Positions 44,564 through 53,697 of a stretch of DNA of 64,000 nt are shown here, piece by piece (position 1 is the first letter of the stretch; each line of letters begins with the position of its first letter). Location: positions 1-64,000 of the forward strand of contig NZ_NHON01000008.1 of the NCBI RefSeq assembly GCF_002195995.1. Direction: 5' to 3'. Under the pieces are notes generated by a model that was given only the letters and a program-made list of their open reading frames with translations, was not told where the DNA came from and ran no database searches. A program made the translations under genes and the position numbers. The DNA is from Inquilinus limosus. Its GTDB lineage: Bacteria > Pseudomonadota > Alphaproteobacteria > DSM-16000 > Inquilinaceae.

Positions 44564-45546
44564 CCCCCCTGATCGAGGCCGCCGGCCTGGGCAAGCGCTT
44601 CAGCAAGCGCCTGGACTATGCCGAGAAGGCGGCGCGCCTGCTGGGCGCGAAGGTCGAGGAGCGGACGGTGCACGCCGTCGACGCGGTCGACCTCGCCATC
44701 GCCCCCGGGGAGGTGCTGGGGCTGGTCGGCGAATCCGGCTGCGGCAAGTCCACGCTGGGCCGGATGATGGCCGGCATCCTGCCGAAGAGCGACGGCGCGA
44801 TCCGCTGGCGCGGCCGGGATGTCGACGGCCTGGCCGGCGACGCCGCGCGTGACGCCAGGCTGAAGGCGCAGATGATCTTCCAGGATCCCTTCGCCTCGCT
44901 GAACCCGCGCAAGCGGGTGCGCGACATCATCGGCGAGGCGCCGCGGGTGCACGGGCTGGTGCGCCGGCGCGAGGCCGATGGCTATGTCCAGGAGGTGATG
45001 CGCCGGGTCGGGCTGGACCCGGCCTATCGCGACCGCTTCCCGCACCAGTTCTCCGGCGGCCAGCGCCAGCGCATCGGCATCGCCCGGGCCCTGGCGGTGA
45101 AGCCCGACTTCCTGGTCTGCGACGAATCCATCGCCGCGCTCGACGTCTCGATCCAGGCCCAGATCCTGAACCTGTTCCTGGAGCTGAAGCGCGAGCTGGG
45201 CCTGACCTACCTGTTCATCAGCCACGACCTCGGCGTGGTCGAGCACATCAGCGACCGGGTGGTGATCATGTATCTCGGCCGGGTGGTCGAGACGGCGGCG
45301 ACCGCCGAGCTGTTCGACCGGCCGTTGCACCCCTACACCGTGGCGCTGCTGAACGAGGTGCCGCGCCTCAGCAACCGCAAGCGGAAGTTCGAGACGATCA
45401 AGGGCGAGATCCCGTCGCCTTTGCACCCGCCCAGCGGCTGCCATTTCCACCCGCGCTGCCCGATGGCGACCGACCGCTGCCGCGTGGAGCGGCCGGCGCT
45501 GCGCCCGGTCGCGCCCGGCCACCAGGCCGCCTGCCACCTGATCTGA
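44560..45546 (+). CDS. Oligopeptide-type ABC transporter ATPase (DppF-like)
   Basis: A 328-residue ATPase with Walker A GESGCGKSTLG, Q-loop IFQDPFASLNPRKRV, signature FSGGQRQRIGIA, Walker B LVCDESIAALD (Glu-Ser instead of Glu-Pro) and LFISHDLGVVEH. The C-terminal oligopeptide domain is CHFHPRCPMATDRC. It is coupled to the DppD-like gene. The binding protein follows 41 bp later. Confidence 0.94.
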
Positions 45547-45587
45547 GGCGCGGAATGCGCCCACTGCACGAAACAGAGGAGAGCGAG

Positions 45588-47300
45588 ATGATGCGGATGC
45601 CGACACTGACCGCCCACCCTTCGCCGTCATTGCGAGGAGGCGAAGCCGACGAAGCAATCCAGGGGCCGGTTCGCACTGGCCCTGGATTGCTTCGCTGCGC
45701 TCGCAATGACGGTTCTGGGAGGCGATGGCTCTGCGCCCTCCTGGCCACGATCGCGACGGTCCTGACGCTGGGCAGCGCCGGCTTTGCCCAGGCCGCCGAC
45801 CTGACCATCGGCACGGCGACCGAGCCCTCCGCCATCGACCCGCAATTCTCGCGCACCGGCAACAACCAGTCGATCTCGCAGCACATGTTCGACCGGCTGG
45901 TGCAGACCGACGAGAACCTGCAGGTGCAGCCGGCGCTGGCCCTGTCCTGGACCTCGGTCGACCCGACGACCTGGGAGGTCAAGCTGCGCCCCGGCGTCAA
46001 GTTCAGCGATGGCTCGGACCTGACGGCCGACGACGTGATCTTCTCGATGGACCGCGCCAAATCGGTGCCGAACAGCCCGGCGCCCTTCACCGGCGCGGTC
46101 GGCAGCATCGCCTCGATGGAAGCGGTCGACCCGCTGACGGTCCGCTTCAAGACCAAGGCGCCGACGCCGCAATTCATCGAGCAGGTCGGCCTCGTCTACA
46201 TCGTCTCGAAGAAGGCGTCCGAGGGAAAGACCACCAACGACTTCAACTCCGGCGCCGCCGCCATCGGCACCGGGCCGTACGTGTTCAAGCAGTGGGTGCC
46301 GGGCGACCGGCTGGTGCTGGCGCCGAACCCGCATTACTGGGGCGACAAGCCGGCCTTCGAGAACGTCACCATCAAGTTCATCTCGAACAATGCGGCGCGG
46401 ATCGCGGCGCTGCTGTCCGGCTCCGTCGACCTGATCGACGGCGTGCCGCCGGCCGATGTGGCGACGGTGAACGACAGCGGCAAGGCCAAGGTCTACTCCA
46501 CCACCTCCGGCCGGCTGATCTATCTGGCGCTGGATTCGGCGCGGGACCAGAGCCCGTTCGTGACGGCCAAGGACGGCCAGCCTCTGGCGGCCAATCCGCT
46601 GAAGGACAGGCGGGTGCGCCTCGCCGTCTCCAAGCTGATCAACCGGGATCTGATCATCCAGCGCCTGCTGAACGGCTCCGGCACGCCGGCCGGACAGATC
46701 GTGCCGGAAGGGCTGGGCGGCTATGCCGCCGACGTGAAGCCCGAGGCGTATGACGCTGCCGGCGCCAAGGCGCTGCTGGCCGATTCCGGCTATGGCGACG
46801 GCTTCGGGCTGACGGTGCATTCCTCGAACGACCGCTTCGCCGGCGACGCCGATATCGCCCAGGCGATCGGCCAGATGCTGGCGCGCGGCGGGCTGAAGAT
46901 CAACGGTGTGGTCACCCAGCCCTACAACGTCTATGCCGGCGCCGCCTCGAAGCAGGAATACAGCGCCTTCATCTTCAGCTTCGGCAACAGCAACAGCAAC
47001 TCGGCCAACGCCCTGACCAATGTGCTGGCGACCTATGACAAGGAGGCCGGCAAGGGCGCCTTCAACCGCGCCCGCTACTCGAACCCGGAATTCGACGCGG
47101 TGCTGAAGCAGGCGCTGGCGGAGTTCGACGAGGCCAAGCGCAACCAGCTGCTGGAGCAGGCGGCGCGGATCGGCTTCGGCGATGTCGGCATCGTGCCGCT
47201 GTACTTCCCGACCGTGCACTGGGCGGCGCGCAACGGCATCACCTATCGCGCCAACAAGAACGAATGGACCCTGGCGACCTATGCGGAGAGCGCCAAGTGA
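45588..47300 (+). CDS. Family-5 substrate-binding protein with a palindromic element inside its signal peptide
   Basis: A 570-residue periplasmic solute-binding protein of the oligopeptide/nickel (family 5) type: ATEPSAIDPQFSRTGNNQSI, FSDGSDLTADDVIFSMDRA and GTGPYVFKQWVPGDRLVL. Start ATG 45588 has a gaggag site. Residues 13-42 are encoded by an 89-bp palindromic repeat (LRGGEADEAIQGPVRTGPG and on), which splits the positively charged start from the hydrophobic core LCALLATIATVLTLG and cleavage region AGFAQAAD. There is no in-frame ATG, GTG or TTG between the element and the core, so the long N-region must be translated or the protein is not made normally. The substrate is likely peptides or similar. 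Confidence 0.9.
   Translation: MMRMPTLTAHPSPSLRGGEADEAIQGPVRTGPGLLRCARNDGSGRRWLCALLATIATVLTLGSAGFAQAADLTIGTATEPSAIDPQFSRTGNNQSISQHMFDRLVQTDENLQVQPALALSWTSVDPTTWEVKLRPGVKFSDGSDLTADDVIFSMDRAKSVPNSPAPFTGAVGSIASMEAVDPLTVRFKTKAPTPQFIEQVGLVYIVSKKASEGKTTNDFNSGAAAIGTGPYVFKQWVPGDRLVLAPNPHYWGDKPAFENVTIKFISNNAARIAALLSGSVDLIDGVPPADVATVNDSGKAKVYSTTSGRLIYLALDSARDQSPFVTAKDGQPLAANPLKDRRVRLAVSKLINRDLIIQRLLNGSGTPAGQIVPEGLGGYAADVKPEAYDAAGAKALLADSGYGDGFGLTVHSSNDRFAGDADIAQAIGQMLARGGLKINGVVTQPYNVYAGAASKQEYSAFIFSFGNSNSNSANALTNVLATYDKEAGKGAFNRARYSNPEFDAVLKQALAEFDEAKRNQLLEQAARIGFGDVGIVPLYFPTVHWAARNGITYRANKNEWTLATYAESAK
45624..45712. repeat. Palindromic element inserted in-frame in a coding region
   Basis: CCGTCATTGCGAG (45624-45636) faces CTCGCAATGACGG (45700-45712) with GAAGCAATCCAGGGGCC and GGCCCTGGATTGCTTCG as inner arms, giving a near-perfect long hairpin. 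It belongs to the family at 28304 and 49204. It reads through without a stop in the binding-protein frame. Confidence 0.92.
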
Positions 47301-49171
47301 GCGAGGTGCTGCGCGACTGCATGGTGACGCTGCGCGACGGCGTGCGGCTGGCGACGGATGTCTACCTGCCGGCCGGATACCGCATCGGCGTCGACGCGAA
47401 GCTGCCGACGATCCTGGAGCGCACGCCCTACGGCAAGACCGAGCTGTCGCGCTCCGAGATCGGGGTTGGGATGGACGGGCCGATGGCCCGGCCGCAGGTG
47501 GCGGCGCATTTCGTCCGCGCCGGCTATGCCGTGGTCTACCAGGACTGCCGCGGACGCCACGCCTCCGAGGGGGTGTTCACGAAGTACACCTCCGAGGGGC
47601 CGGACGGCTTCGACACGATGGAATGGATCACGGCCCAGCCCTGGTCGAACGGCAAGGTCGGCACCATGGGCCTGTCCTATGCCGCGCACACCCAGTTCGC
47701 GCTGGCCTGCCTGAACCCGCCGGGCCTAGCCTGCATGGTGGTGGATTCGGGCGGCTTCTCGAATTCCTACCATTGCGGCATCCGCCAGGGCGGCGCCTTC
47801 GAGCTGAAGCAGGCGACCTGGGCCTTCAGCCAAGCCAAGGAGAGCCCGGCGGCCCTGGCCGACCCCAAGGTGCTGGCGGCGCTGGAGGCGGAGGACATCC
47901 GCGCCTGGTTCGCCGCCATGCCCTGGCGCCCCGGCCACTCGCCGGTGCGCGCCGTGCCGGATTACGAGGCCTATCTGTTCGAGCAATGGACCCACGGGTC
48001 CTTTGGCGACTACTGGAAGCAGCTCGGCATCTATGCCGAGGGGTATTACGACCGCTTCCCGGACGTGCCGATGGTGCTGATGTCCAGCTGGTACGACGCC
48101 TATGTCCGCACCACGATGGAGAACTATGCCGCCCTCGGCGGCCGGTCGGCGCCGGTGCAGCTGATCATGGGGCCGTGGCTGCACGGCAACCGCAACACCA
48201 CCTTCAGCGGCGACACCGAATTCGGGCCGGCGGCGACGATCGACGGCAATGTCACCACAGGCTGGCTGCAGTTCCGCCGGCGCTGGTTCGACCGCTGGCT
48301 GAAGGGCGAGGGCAACGGCGCGGAGGCGGAGCCCACCGCGCGGCTGTTCCTGATGGGCGGCGGCAGCGGCCGGCGCACGGCCGACGGCCGGCTGGACCAT
48401 GGCGGGCGCTGGATCGCGGCGCCGGACTGGCCGCTGCCCGGCACCGCCTTCACCGACTACCACCTGCACGCCGACGGCCGGCTGGACCCGGCGGTGCAGG
48501 AGGCGGCGGAGGCGTCGATCGCCTACCAGTCCGACCCGTCCGACCCGGTGCCGACCATCGGCGGCGCCCTGACCTCCGGCCAGCCGGTGTTCGAGGGCGG
48601 CGGCTTCGACCAGACCGAGGGCGACCGTTTCTTCGGCAGCCGCCGGCCCGGCCTGCCGCTGTCGTCCCGCCCCGACGTGGTGGTGTTCGAGACCGCGCCT
48701 CTGGCCGAGGACCTGGCGGTGATCGGGCCGATCGAGGTCCGGCTGTTCGTCTCCTCCGACGCGCCGGACACGGATTTCACCGCCAAGCTGATCGACGTGC
48801 ATCCGCCGACCGCGGACGACCCCAAGGGCTTTGCCTTGAATCTGACCGACGGCATCCTGCGCTGCCGCTACCGCGACAGCTGGGAGAGCCCGTCGCCGCT
48901 GGAATCGGGCCGGGTCTACGCGATCACCATCGAGCCCTTCGCGACGGCCAACCTGTTCAAGGCCGGCCACCGCATCCGGCTCGACATCGCCTCCAGCAAC
49001 TTCCCGAAATACGACGTCAACCCGAACAGCGGCGAGCCCGAGGGCGCCGGCCGGCTGAAGCGGGTGGCGACCAACCGGATCCATTTGGACCGCAGCCACC
49101 CGTCCAGGATCGTGCTGCCGGTGGTGCCGGCCGGGTCGCTGACCGATCTGCCGAAGCCCGGGGAGGGATAG
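47297..49171 (+). CDS. CocE/NonD-family hydrolase (X-Pro dipeptidyl-peptidase S15-like)
   Basis: A 624-residue serine hydrolase. The alpha/beta-hydrolase domain has RTPYGKTE, YQDCRGRHASEG, the nucleophile in TMGLSYAAHTQ (Ser127), acid in SSWYDAYVRT and His in MGPWLHGN. The C-terminal jelly-roll domain (~residues 380-600; VFETAPLAEDLAVIGPIEV) is typical of CocE/NonD enzymes that cleave esters or Xaa-Pro peptides. There is no signal peptide, so it is cytoplasmic. GTG 47297 overlaps the binding-protein stop (GTGA), so it is the last gene of the transporter operon and may act on the imported substrate. Confidence 0.92.
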   Translation: MSEVLRDCMVTLRDGVRLATDVYLPAGYRIGVDAKLPTILERTPYGKTELSRSEIGVGMDGPMARPQVAAHFVRAGYAVVYQDCRGRHASEGVFTKYTSEGPDGFDTMEWITAQPWSNGKVGTMGLSYAAHTQFALACLNPPGLACMVVDSGGFSNSYHCGIRQGGAFELKQATWAFSQAKESPAALADPKVLAALEAEDIRAWFAAMPWRPGHSPVRAVPDYEAYLFEQWTHGSFGDYWKQLGIYAEGYYDRFPDVPMVLMSSWYDAYVRTTMENYAALGGRSAPVQLIMGPWLHGNRNTTFSGDTEFGPAATIDGNVTTGWLQFRRRWFDRWLKGEGNGAEAEPTARLFLMGGGSGRRTADGRLDHGGRWIAAPDWPLPGTAFTDYHLHADGRLDPAVQEAAEASIAYQSDPSDPVPTIGGALTSGQPVFEGGGFDQTEGDRFFGSRRPGLPLSSRPDVVVFETAPLAEDLAVIGPIEVRLFVSSDAPDTDFTAKLIDVHPPTADDPKGFALNLTDGILRCRYRDSWESPSPLESGRVYAITIEPFATANLFKAGHRIRLDIASSNFPKYDVNPNSGEPEGAGRLKRVATNRIHLDRSHPSRIVLPVVPAGSLTDLPKPGEG

Positions 49172-49203
49172 GGCAGGCCTCTTTCCCCGCCAATCACCAA
49201 AAT

Positions 49204-49296
49204 CGTCATGGCGAGGAGCGAAGCGACGTGGCCATCCAGGTTGGTGGGCCTGCTCCGGCTGCAGGACTGGATGGCCACGCTTCGCTCGCCATGACG
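49204..49296. repeat. Dispersed palindromic element, CCGTCATTGCGAG family (diverged copy)
   Basis: CGTCATGGCGAG (49204-49215) faces CTCGCCATGACG (49285-49296), with GCGAAGCGACGTGGCCATCC and GGATGGCCACGCTTCGC inside. It lies between the convergent stops of the hydrolase and the polar-solute ABC operon, where it could end both transcripts. Confidence 0.88.
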
Positions 49297-49321
49297 GTTG
49301 GTTTAGGGCCTGCCGACCTTC

Positions 49322-50119
49322 CTACTGAAGCATCGCCTCCGGCAGCGGCGAGCCGTGGTACTTCTGGTAGATGTCGCTCAGCTTGCGGTTCTTCAGGTTG
49401 GCCGACACCCACTCATTCACCTTCTCCATCAGCTTCGGCTCGCCCTGGCGCAGGCCGATGGCGAGGTCGAAGGTGCGGATCAGGAATTTCGGCTCGAAGG
49501 CGCGGTCCGGGGCCTTCGCCTTGATCTGGTTCACCAGCGTCGCCGAGGTGGCGACGATCTGGGCCTGGCCGGAGACGGCGGCCGTCACCATGGTCGCATC
49601 GTCGTCGTAGCGCACCACCTGGAAGCCCTTCTCCGCCGCCAGCTTGGTCAGCTCCGTGTCCTGGGTGGTGCCGCGGGTCACGGTCACCGACTTGCCCTGC
49701 AGGTCGGCCCAGTCCTTGATCGGCGAATCCTTCGGGGCGCCGATCACCGATTGCAGCACCGCATAGGGCTTCGAGAAGTCGATCACCTTCGCCCGCTCCG
49801 GTGTCACCGACAGGGTCGAGATGATGATGTCGGCCTTGCCGGTCTGCACGTTCGGGATGCGGGTGGCGCCCGTGGTCTGCACGAACTCCAGCTCCAGCCC
49901 CCAATCCTTGGCCAGCAGCTGCGCGGTCTCGACGTCGGAGCCGGTCGGCTTCATCTGGTCGTCGATCATGCCCGAGGGCGGTATCGCCAGGTCGGTCGCG
50001 ATCCGGATCTTCTTCGCGGCCATGATGTCGTCCAGCGCGTCCGCATGTGCGGTCAGGGCCCCGAGGCTCAGCGCGCAGGCCAGGGCGATCGCCCGGCCCC
50101 AGCGGATTGACGGCTGCAT
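49322..50119 (-). CDS. Family-3 (polar amino-acid type) ABC substrate-binding protein
   Basis: A 265-residue periplasmic protein with a signal peptide (AIALACALSLGALTAHAD). Its mature fold begins KKIRIATDLAIPPSGMID and contains PTGSDVETAQLLAKDWGL and TLSVTPERAKVIDFSKPYA, the family-3 pattern for amino acids and related acids. Start ATG 50119 has a ggagg site; a further ATG at 50134 is less likely. It is the last gene of the leftward operon from 54441 and works with the ATPase and permeases at 50162-52293. Confidence 0.93.
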   Translation of the reverse strand: MQPSIRWGRAIALACALSLGALTAHADALDDIMAAKKIRIATDLAIPPSGMIDDQMKPTGSDVETAQLLAKDWGLELEFVQTTGATRIPNVQTGKADIIISTLSVTPERAKVIDFSKPYAVLQSVIGAPKDSPIKDWADLQGKSVTVTRGTTQDTELTKLAAEKGFQVVRYDDDATMVTAAVSGQAQIVATSATLVNQIKAKAPDRAFEPKFLIRTFDLAIGLRQGEPKLMEKVNEWVSANLKNRKLSDIYQKYHGSPLPEAMLQ

Positions 50120-50161
50120 CTGCGTCTCCTCCATGTCTGTGTTCTGGTTGGTTGTGCGGGC

Positions 50162-50890
50162 TCAGAGTTCGTTGGCGACGAACTGCTGCAGCTCCGGCGT
50201 TTCGGGTTCGGCCAGGATCCCGGCCGGCCCCTGCTCATGCACCCGGCCGCGATGCATGAAGACGATGCGGTCGGCCACACGGCGGGCGAAGCCCATCTCA
50301 TGGGTGACCATGATCATCGTCATGCCGCGGGCGGCCAGGTCCTCCATCACCTTCAGCACCTCGCCCTTCAGCTCGGGGTCGAGGGCCGAGGTGACCTCGT
50401 CGAACAGCATCACCTTGGGCTGCATCGCCAGCGACCGGGCGATGGCGGCGCGCTGCTGCTGGCCGCCCGACAGTTGCTCGGGATAGGCATCGGCCTTCTC
50501 GCCGAGGCCGACCTGGTCCAGCACGCCGCGGGCCAGCGCCCGGGCCTCGGCCCGCGCCACCTTCTTCACCGAGACCGGGGCCAGGGTGATGTTCTGCTCG
50601 ATGGTCAGATGCGGGAACAGGTTGTAGCTCTGGAACACGATGCCGACGTCGAGGCGCAGGCGGCGCAGGTCGATCTCCGGGTCGCTGACCTTGTGGTCGC
50701 AGACCGTGATCTCGCCGCCATCGATCGTCTCCAGCCGGTCGATGCAGCGCAGCGCCGTGCTCTTGCCCGATCCGCTGCGGCCGATCAGGGCCGTGACCTG
50801 GCCCTTGTCGACGGCGAAGGACACGCCGTCGAGCACGGTCAGCTCGCCGAAGCTCTTGCGCACGTCCTGCAGCGTCACCATCGCGGTCAT
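50162..50890 (-). CDS. Polar amino-acid type ABC transporter ATPase
   Basis: A 242-residue ATPase of the GlnQ/HisP type with Walker A GRSGSGKST, Q-loop VFQSYNLFPHLT, signature LSGGQQQRAAIA, Walker B VMLFDEVTSALDPE and MVTHEMGFAR. The gggagag site favours the start at 50890. It is preceded in the operon by the two permeases and followed by the binding protein. Substrate specificity comes from the binding protein and is unknown. Confidence 0.94.
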   Translation of the reverse strand: MTAMVTLQDVRKSFGELTVLDGVSFAVDKGQVTALIGRSGSGKSTALRCIDRLETIDGGEITVCDHKVSDPEIDLRRLRLDVGIVFQSYNLFPHLTIEQNITLAPVSVKKVARAEARALARGVLDQVGLGEKADAYPEQLSGGQQQRAAIARSLAMQPKVMLFDEVTSALDPELKGEVLKVMEDLAARGMTMIMVTHEMGFARRVADRIVFMHRGRVHEQGPAGILAEPETPELQQFVANEL

Positions 50891-50924
50891 CGCGTTCTCT
50901 CCCTGATGTCTTCTTGGGGTCCGG

Positions 50925-51596
50925 TCAGGCGAGGGCCGGCTTCAGCCGCGGCGCGCGGCCCGTCCGGCGCTCCAGCCGGCGGCTCAGAGCCGAGACCGGG
51001 TAGCACATGGCGAAGTAGAGAACGGCGATCACCATGTAGATCGCGAAGGGCTGGAAGATCGAGTTGTTGACGATCTGCCCGGCGCGGGCCAGTTCGACGA
51101 AGCCGACCACCGAGGCCAGCGACGTGTTCTTGATGATCTGCACCATGAAGCCGACGGTCGGCGGCGTGGCCAGGCGGATCGCCTGGGGCAGGATCACCTT
51201 GAACAGGCGCTGGGTCCGGCTCAGCGCCAGGCACTCCGCCGCCTCCCATTGCGGCTTCGGCACGGCTTCGAGACAACCGCGCCAGATCTCGCCGAGATAG
51301 GCGCTGACATAGATCGTCAGCGACACGCCGGCGGCCAGCAGCGGCGGCACGTCGAGCCCGAGCGCCGGCAGGCCGAAATAGGTCAGGAACAGCAGCACCA
51401 GCAGCGGCGTGCCCTGGATCAGCTGGACGTAGCCGCCGACCGCGACGCGCAGCAGGCGGCTCGGCGCGATGCGGCCGAGCGCGACGCCGAAGCCGACCAC
51501 GCCGCCGCCGACCAGCGCCATCAGCGACAGCACCAGCGTCCACAGCGCGCCCTGCAGCAGGAAGTCGAGATGGTTCAGGTTCAGTCCGGTCTGCAT
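50925..51596 (-). CDS. Polar amino-acid type ABC transporter permease (second)
   Basis: A 223-residue inner-membrane permease of the HisM/GlnP family with five hydrophobic segments. FVTYGLPALG-like periplasmic turns (LFLTYFGLPALGLD) and the EAA loop EAAECLALSRTQRLFKVILP are present. It partners the permease encoded 13 bp upstream to form the channel. Confidence 0.93.
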   Translation of the reverse strand: MQTGLNLNHLDFLLQGALWTLVLSLMALVGGGVVGFGVALGRIAPSRLLRVAVGGYVQLIQGTPLLVLLFLTYFGLPALGLDVPPLLAAGVSLTIYVSAYLGEIWRGCLEAVPKPQWEAAECLALSRTQRLFKVILPQAIRLATPPTVGFMVQIIKNTSLASVVGFVELARAGQIVNNSIFQPFAIYMVIAVLYFAMCYPVSALSRRLERRTGRAPRLKPALA

Positions 51597-51609
51597 GGCG
51601 TCCTCGCGG

Positions 51610-52293
51610 TCAGAGCGGCGTGCCGAGCCGGCGGCGGCGCGGGAACAGCACCAGGCCCAGCCCCCAGAACCCGGCCCGCATCAGGAGCGAGAGGGCGATG
51701 TAGAGCAGCGCGACGACGATGTAGGTCTCGAAGGCGCGGTAGGTGTCGGACTGGATGAAGTTGGCGACCGCCGTCAGCTCCTCGGCCGAGATCTGCGAGA
51801 CGACGGAGGAGGCCAGCATCAGCAGCACGAACTGGCTGGTCAAAGCGGGGTAGACCCGCTCCATCGCCGGGCGCAGCACCACATGCCAGTAGACCTGCAC
51901 CCGCGACAGGCCCAGGCATTCCCCGGCCTCGATCTGCCCCTTGTGGATCGAGTCGAAGCCGGCGCGCATGATCTCGGCGGTGTAGGCGCCGACATTGATG
52001 ACCAGCGCGATCACCGCGACGGTGACGGCCGGCAGCGACAGGCCCAGGCTGGACAGGCCGAAATAGACGACGAAGATCTGCACCAGGAAGGGCGTGTTCC
52101 GGATCGCCTCGACATAGATGCCGCACAGCCGCGACAGCCAGGCCGACCCGCCGCGCCGGCCGGTCGCGCACAGCGTGCCGAGCGCGAAGCCCAGCACGGT
52201 CGAGGCCAGGGCCAGGCGGATGGTCAGCCAGGCGCCGTCCAGGAACATCGGCCAGCGCTCGAGCACGACGGAGAAATCGAGGGACACGCCCAT
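51610..52293 (-). CDS. Polar amino-acid type ABC transporter permease (first)
   Basis: A 227-residue inner-membrane permease of the HisQ/GlnP family. It has GAWLTIRLALASTVLGFALG at the N-terminus, YVEAIRNTPFLVQIFVVYFG and the coupling motif EAGECLGLSRVQVYWHVVL. It lies 11 bp downstream of the GarR-like reductase gene in the same operon, linking import with the catabolic enzymes. Confidence 0.93.
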   Translation of the reverse strand: MGVSLDFSVVLERWPMFLDGAWLTIRLALASTVLGFALGTLCATGRRGGSAWLSRLCGIYVEAIRNTPFLVQIFVVYFGLSSLGLSLPAVTVAVIALVINVGAYTAEIMRAGFDSIHKGQIEAGECLGLSRVQVYWHVVLRPAMERVYPALTSQFVLLMLASSVVSQISAEELTAVANFIQSDTYRAFETYIVVALLYIALSLLMRAGFWGLGLVLFPRRRRLGTPL

Positions 52294-52304
52294 CGCCCGC
52301 TCCT

Positions 52305-53213
52305 CTATCCGCCCTTGGCGGCTTCAGCCTGCCCGCTCATGCGGTCATAGACGCGGAACAGGGCCTGGTTGCCGTTGCCGCCCTCGCCATGGGCCCGGGC
52401 GTCGAGATACTGGCTGGTGACCAGCGCGGTGGCGGGCAGGGGCACGGCCTTGCCATAGGCCAGCTCCTGCACCAGCCGCAAATCCTTCAGCATCAGGTCG
52501 ATGCGGAAGCCGGCGCCGGCATCGCCGGAGATCATCGCCGGCCCTAGCCGGTCCAGCATCCAGGAGGCGGCGGAGCCGCCCAGCAGCACCTCGCGCATCT
52601 GCTCCAGGTCGACGCCGCAGGCCCGGCCCAGCGCCAGCGCTTCGCAGATCGCCTGCAGGTTGATGCCGCAGATCAGCTGGTTGCACAGCTTCACCGTCTG
52701 GCCGGCGCCGCTGTCGCCGACATGGGTGATGGTGGTGCCCATGCCGCGCAGCACCGGCAGTGCTTTGTCAAAGGCGGTGCGGCTGCCGCCGGCCATGATC
52801 GTCAGCGTGGCGGCGCGGGCGCCCTGCGGCCCGCCGGAGACCGGGGCGTCGAGCAGGTCGGTGCCGGCGGCGGCCAGGTCGGCATGCATCCGCCGCACCG
52901 CCTGGGGCGCGATCGTGCTCATATCGACCACCAGCCGGCCGCGCGGCGGCGCCGCCAGCAGCCCGTCCGGGCCATACACCACCTCCTCCACCTGCGGCGT
53001 GTCGGGCAGCATGGTGACGACGATGTCGGCGCCGTCGGCCGCCTCGGCCACGCTGGCGGCGGGGACGGCGCCCTGCGCCGCGAGGGCGTCGACCGCGGTG
53101 GGCACCACGTCATAAGCGCGCACCGCATGGCCGGCGCGCAGCAGGTTGGCCGCCATCTCGCGGCCCATGGTGCCGAGGCCGATGAAGCCGACCGTCTGAC
53201 GGGCTTCCGCCAT
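52305..53213 (-). CDS. NAD(P)-dependent beta-hydroxyacid dehydrogenase (GarR/HIBADH-like)
   Basis: A 302-residue cytoplasmic oxidoreductase of the 3-hydroxyisobutyrate/tartronate semialdehyde reductase group. The N-terminal nucleotide-binding motif is VGFIGLGTMGREMAANLLRAG. The substrate motif DAPVSGGPQGA and the catalytic Lys region GQTVKLCNQLI follow. It probably reduces or oxidises a small hydroxy-aldehyde or hydroxyacid. It is three bases downstream of the RpiB-like gene in an operon that also imports a polar solute, so it likely acts on the imported compound or its derivative. Confidence 0.92.
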   Translation of the reverse strand: MAEARQTVGFIGLGTMGREMAANLLRAGHAVRAYDVVPTAVDALAAQGAVPAASVAEAADGADIVVTMLPDTPQVEEVVYGPDGLLAAPPRGRLVVDMSTIAPQAVRRMHADLAAAGTDLLDAPVSGGPQGARAATLTIMAGGSRTAFDKALPVLRGMGTTITHVGDSGAGQTVKLCNQLICGINLQAICEALALGRACGVDLEQMREVLLGGSAASWMLDRLGPAMISGDAGAGFRIDLMLKDLRLVQELAYGKAVPLPATALVTSQYLDARAHGEGGNGNQALFRVYDRMSGQAEAAKGG

Positions 53214-53216
53214 GGC

Positions 53217-53663
53217 TCAGCCCTCCCGCTCCAGCTGCGCCAGCTTGTCGACCCGGCGCTTGAAGTCCTCGCTGGGCTCGAATTCGGCGGCGAGATAGGC
53301 GGCGACCAGGTCGCGCGCCAGCCACGGGCCGACGATCTGGGCGCCGACGCACATGACATTGACGTCGTCATGCTCGACCGCCTGATGCGCCGAATGGAAA
53401 TCGTGGCAGACCGCGGCGCGGATGCCGCGGATCTTGTTGGCGGCGATGGCGGCGCCGACGCCGGTGCCGCAGACCATCAGGCCGCGATCGGCCGCCCCGC
53501 CGGTGACGGCGGCGCAGACCGCCCGGGCGATGTCCGGGAAGTCGACCGGGTCGGGGGTGTGGCTGCCCACATCCGTCACCGTGTGGCCGAGGCCCGCGAC
53601 GAAGTCGGCGATCTCGCGCTTCAGGGGAAAGCCGGCATGGTCGCAGCCGATCACGATCTTCAA
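53217..53663 (-). CDS. RpiB/LacA/LacB-family sugar-phosphate isomerase
   Basis: A 148-residue cytoplasmic isomerase of the ribose-5-phosphate isomerase B family. It has IGCDHAGFPLKREIADFV, a catalytic Cys in GLMVCGTGVGAAIAANK, and RAAVCHDFHSAHQAVEHDDV. The start is TTG 53663, with an aggaga site seven bases upstream, which suggests weak translation. Members isomerise pentose or tetrose phosphates; EryI-like roles in tetritol breakdown are known. It lies between the GntR-type regulator and the GarR-like reductase, so a sugar-acid or sugar-alcohol pathway is likely. Confidence 0.92.
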   Translation of the reverse strand: MKIVIGCDHAGFPLKREIADFVAGLGHTVTDVGSHTPDPVDFPDIARAVCAAVTGGAADRGLMVCGTGVGAAIAANKIRGIRAAVCHDFHSAHQAVEHDDVNVMCVGAQIVGPWLARDLVAAYLAAEFEPSEDFKRRVDKLAQLEREG

Positions 53664-53697
53664 CTCGGGGTCTCCTAAAGTCTTGTCGGGTGGGCCG

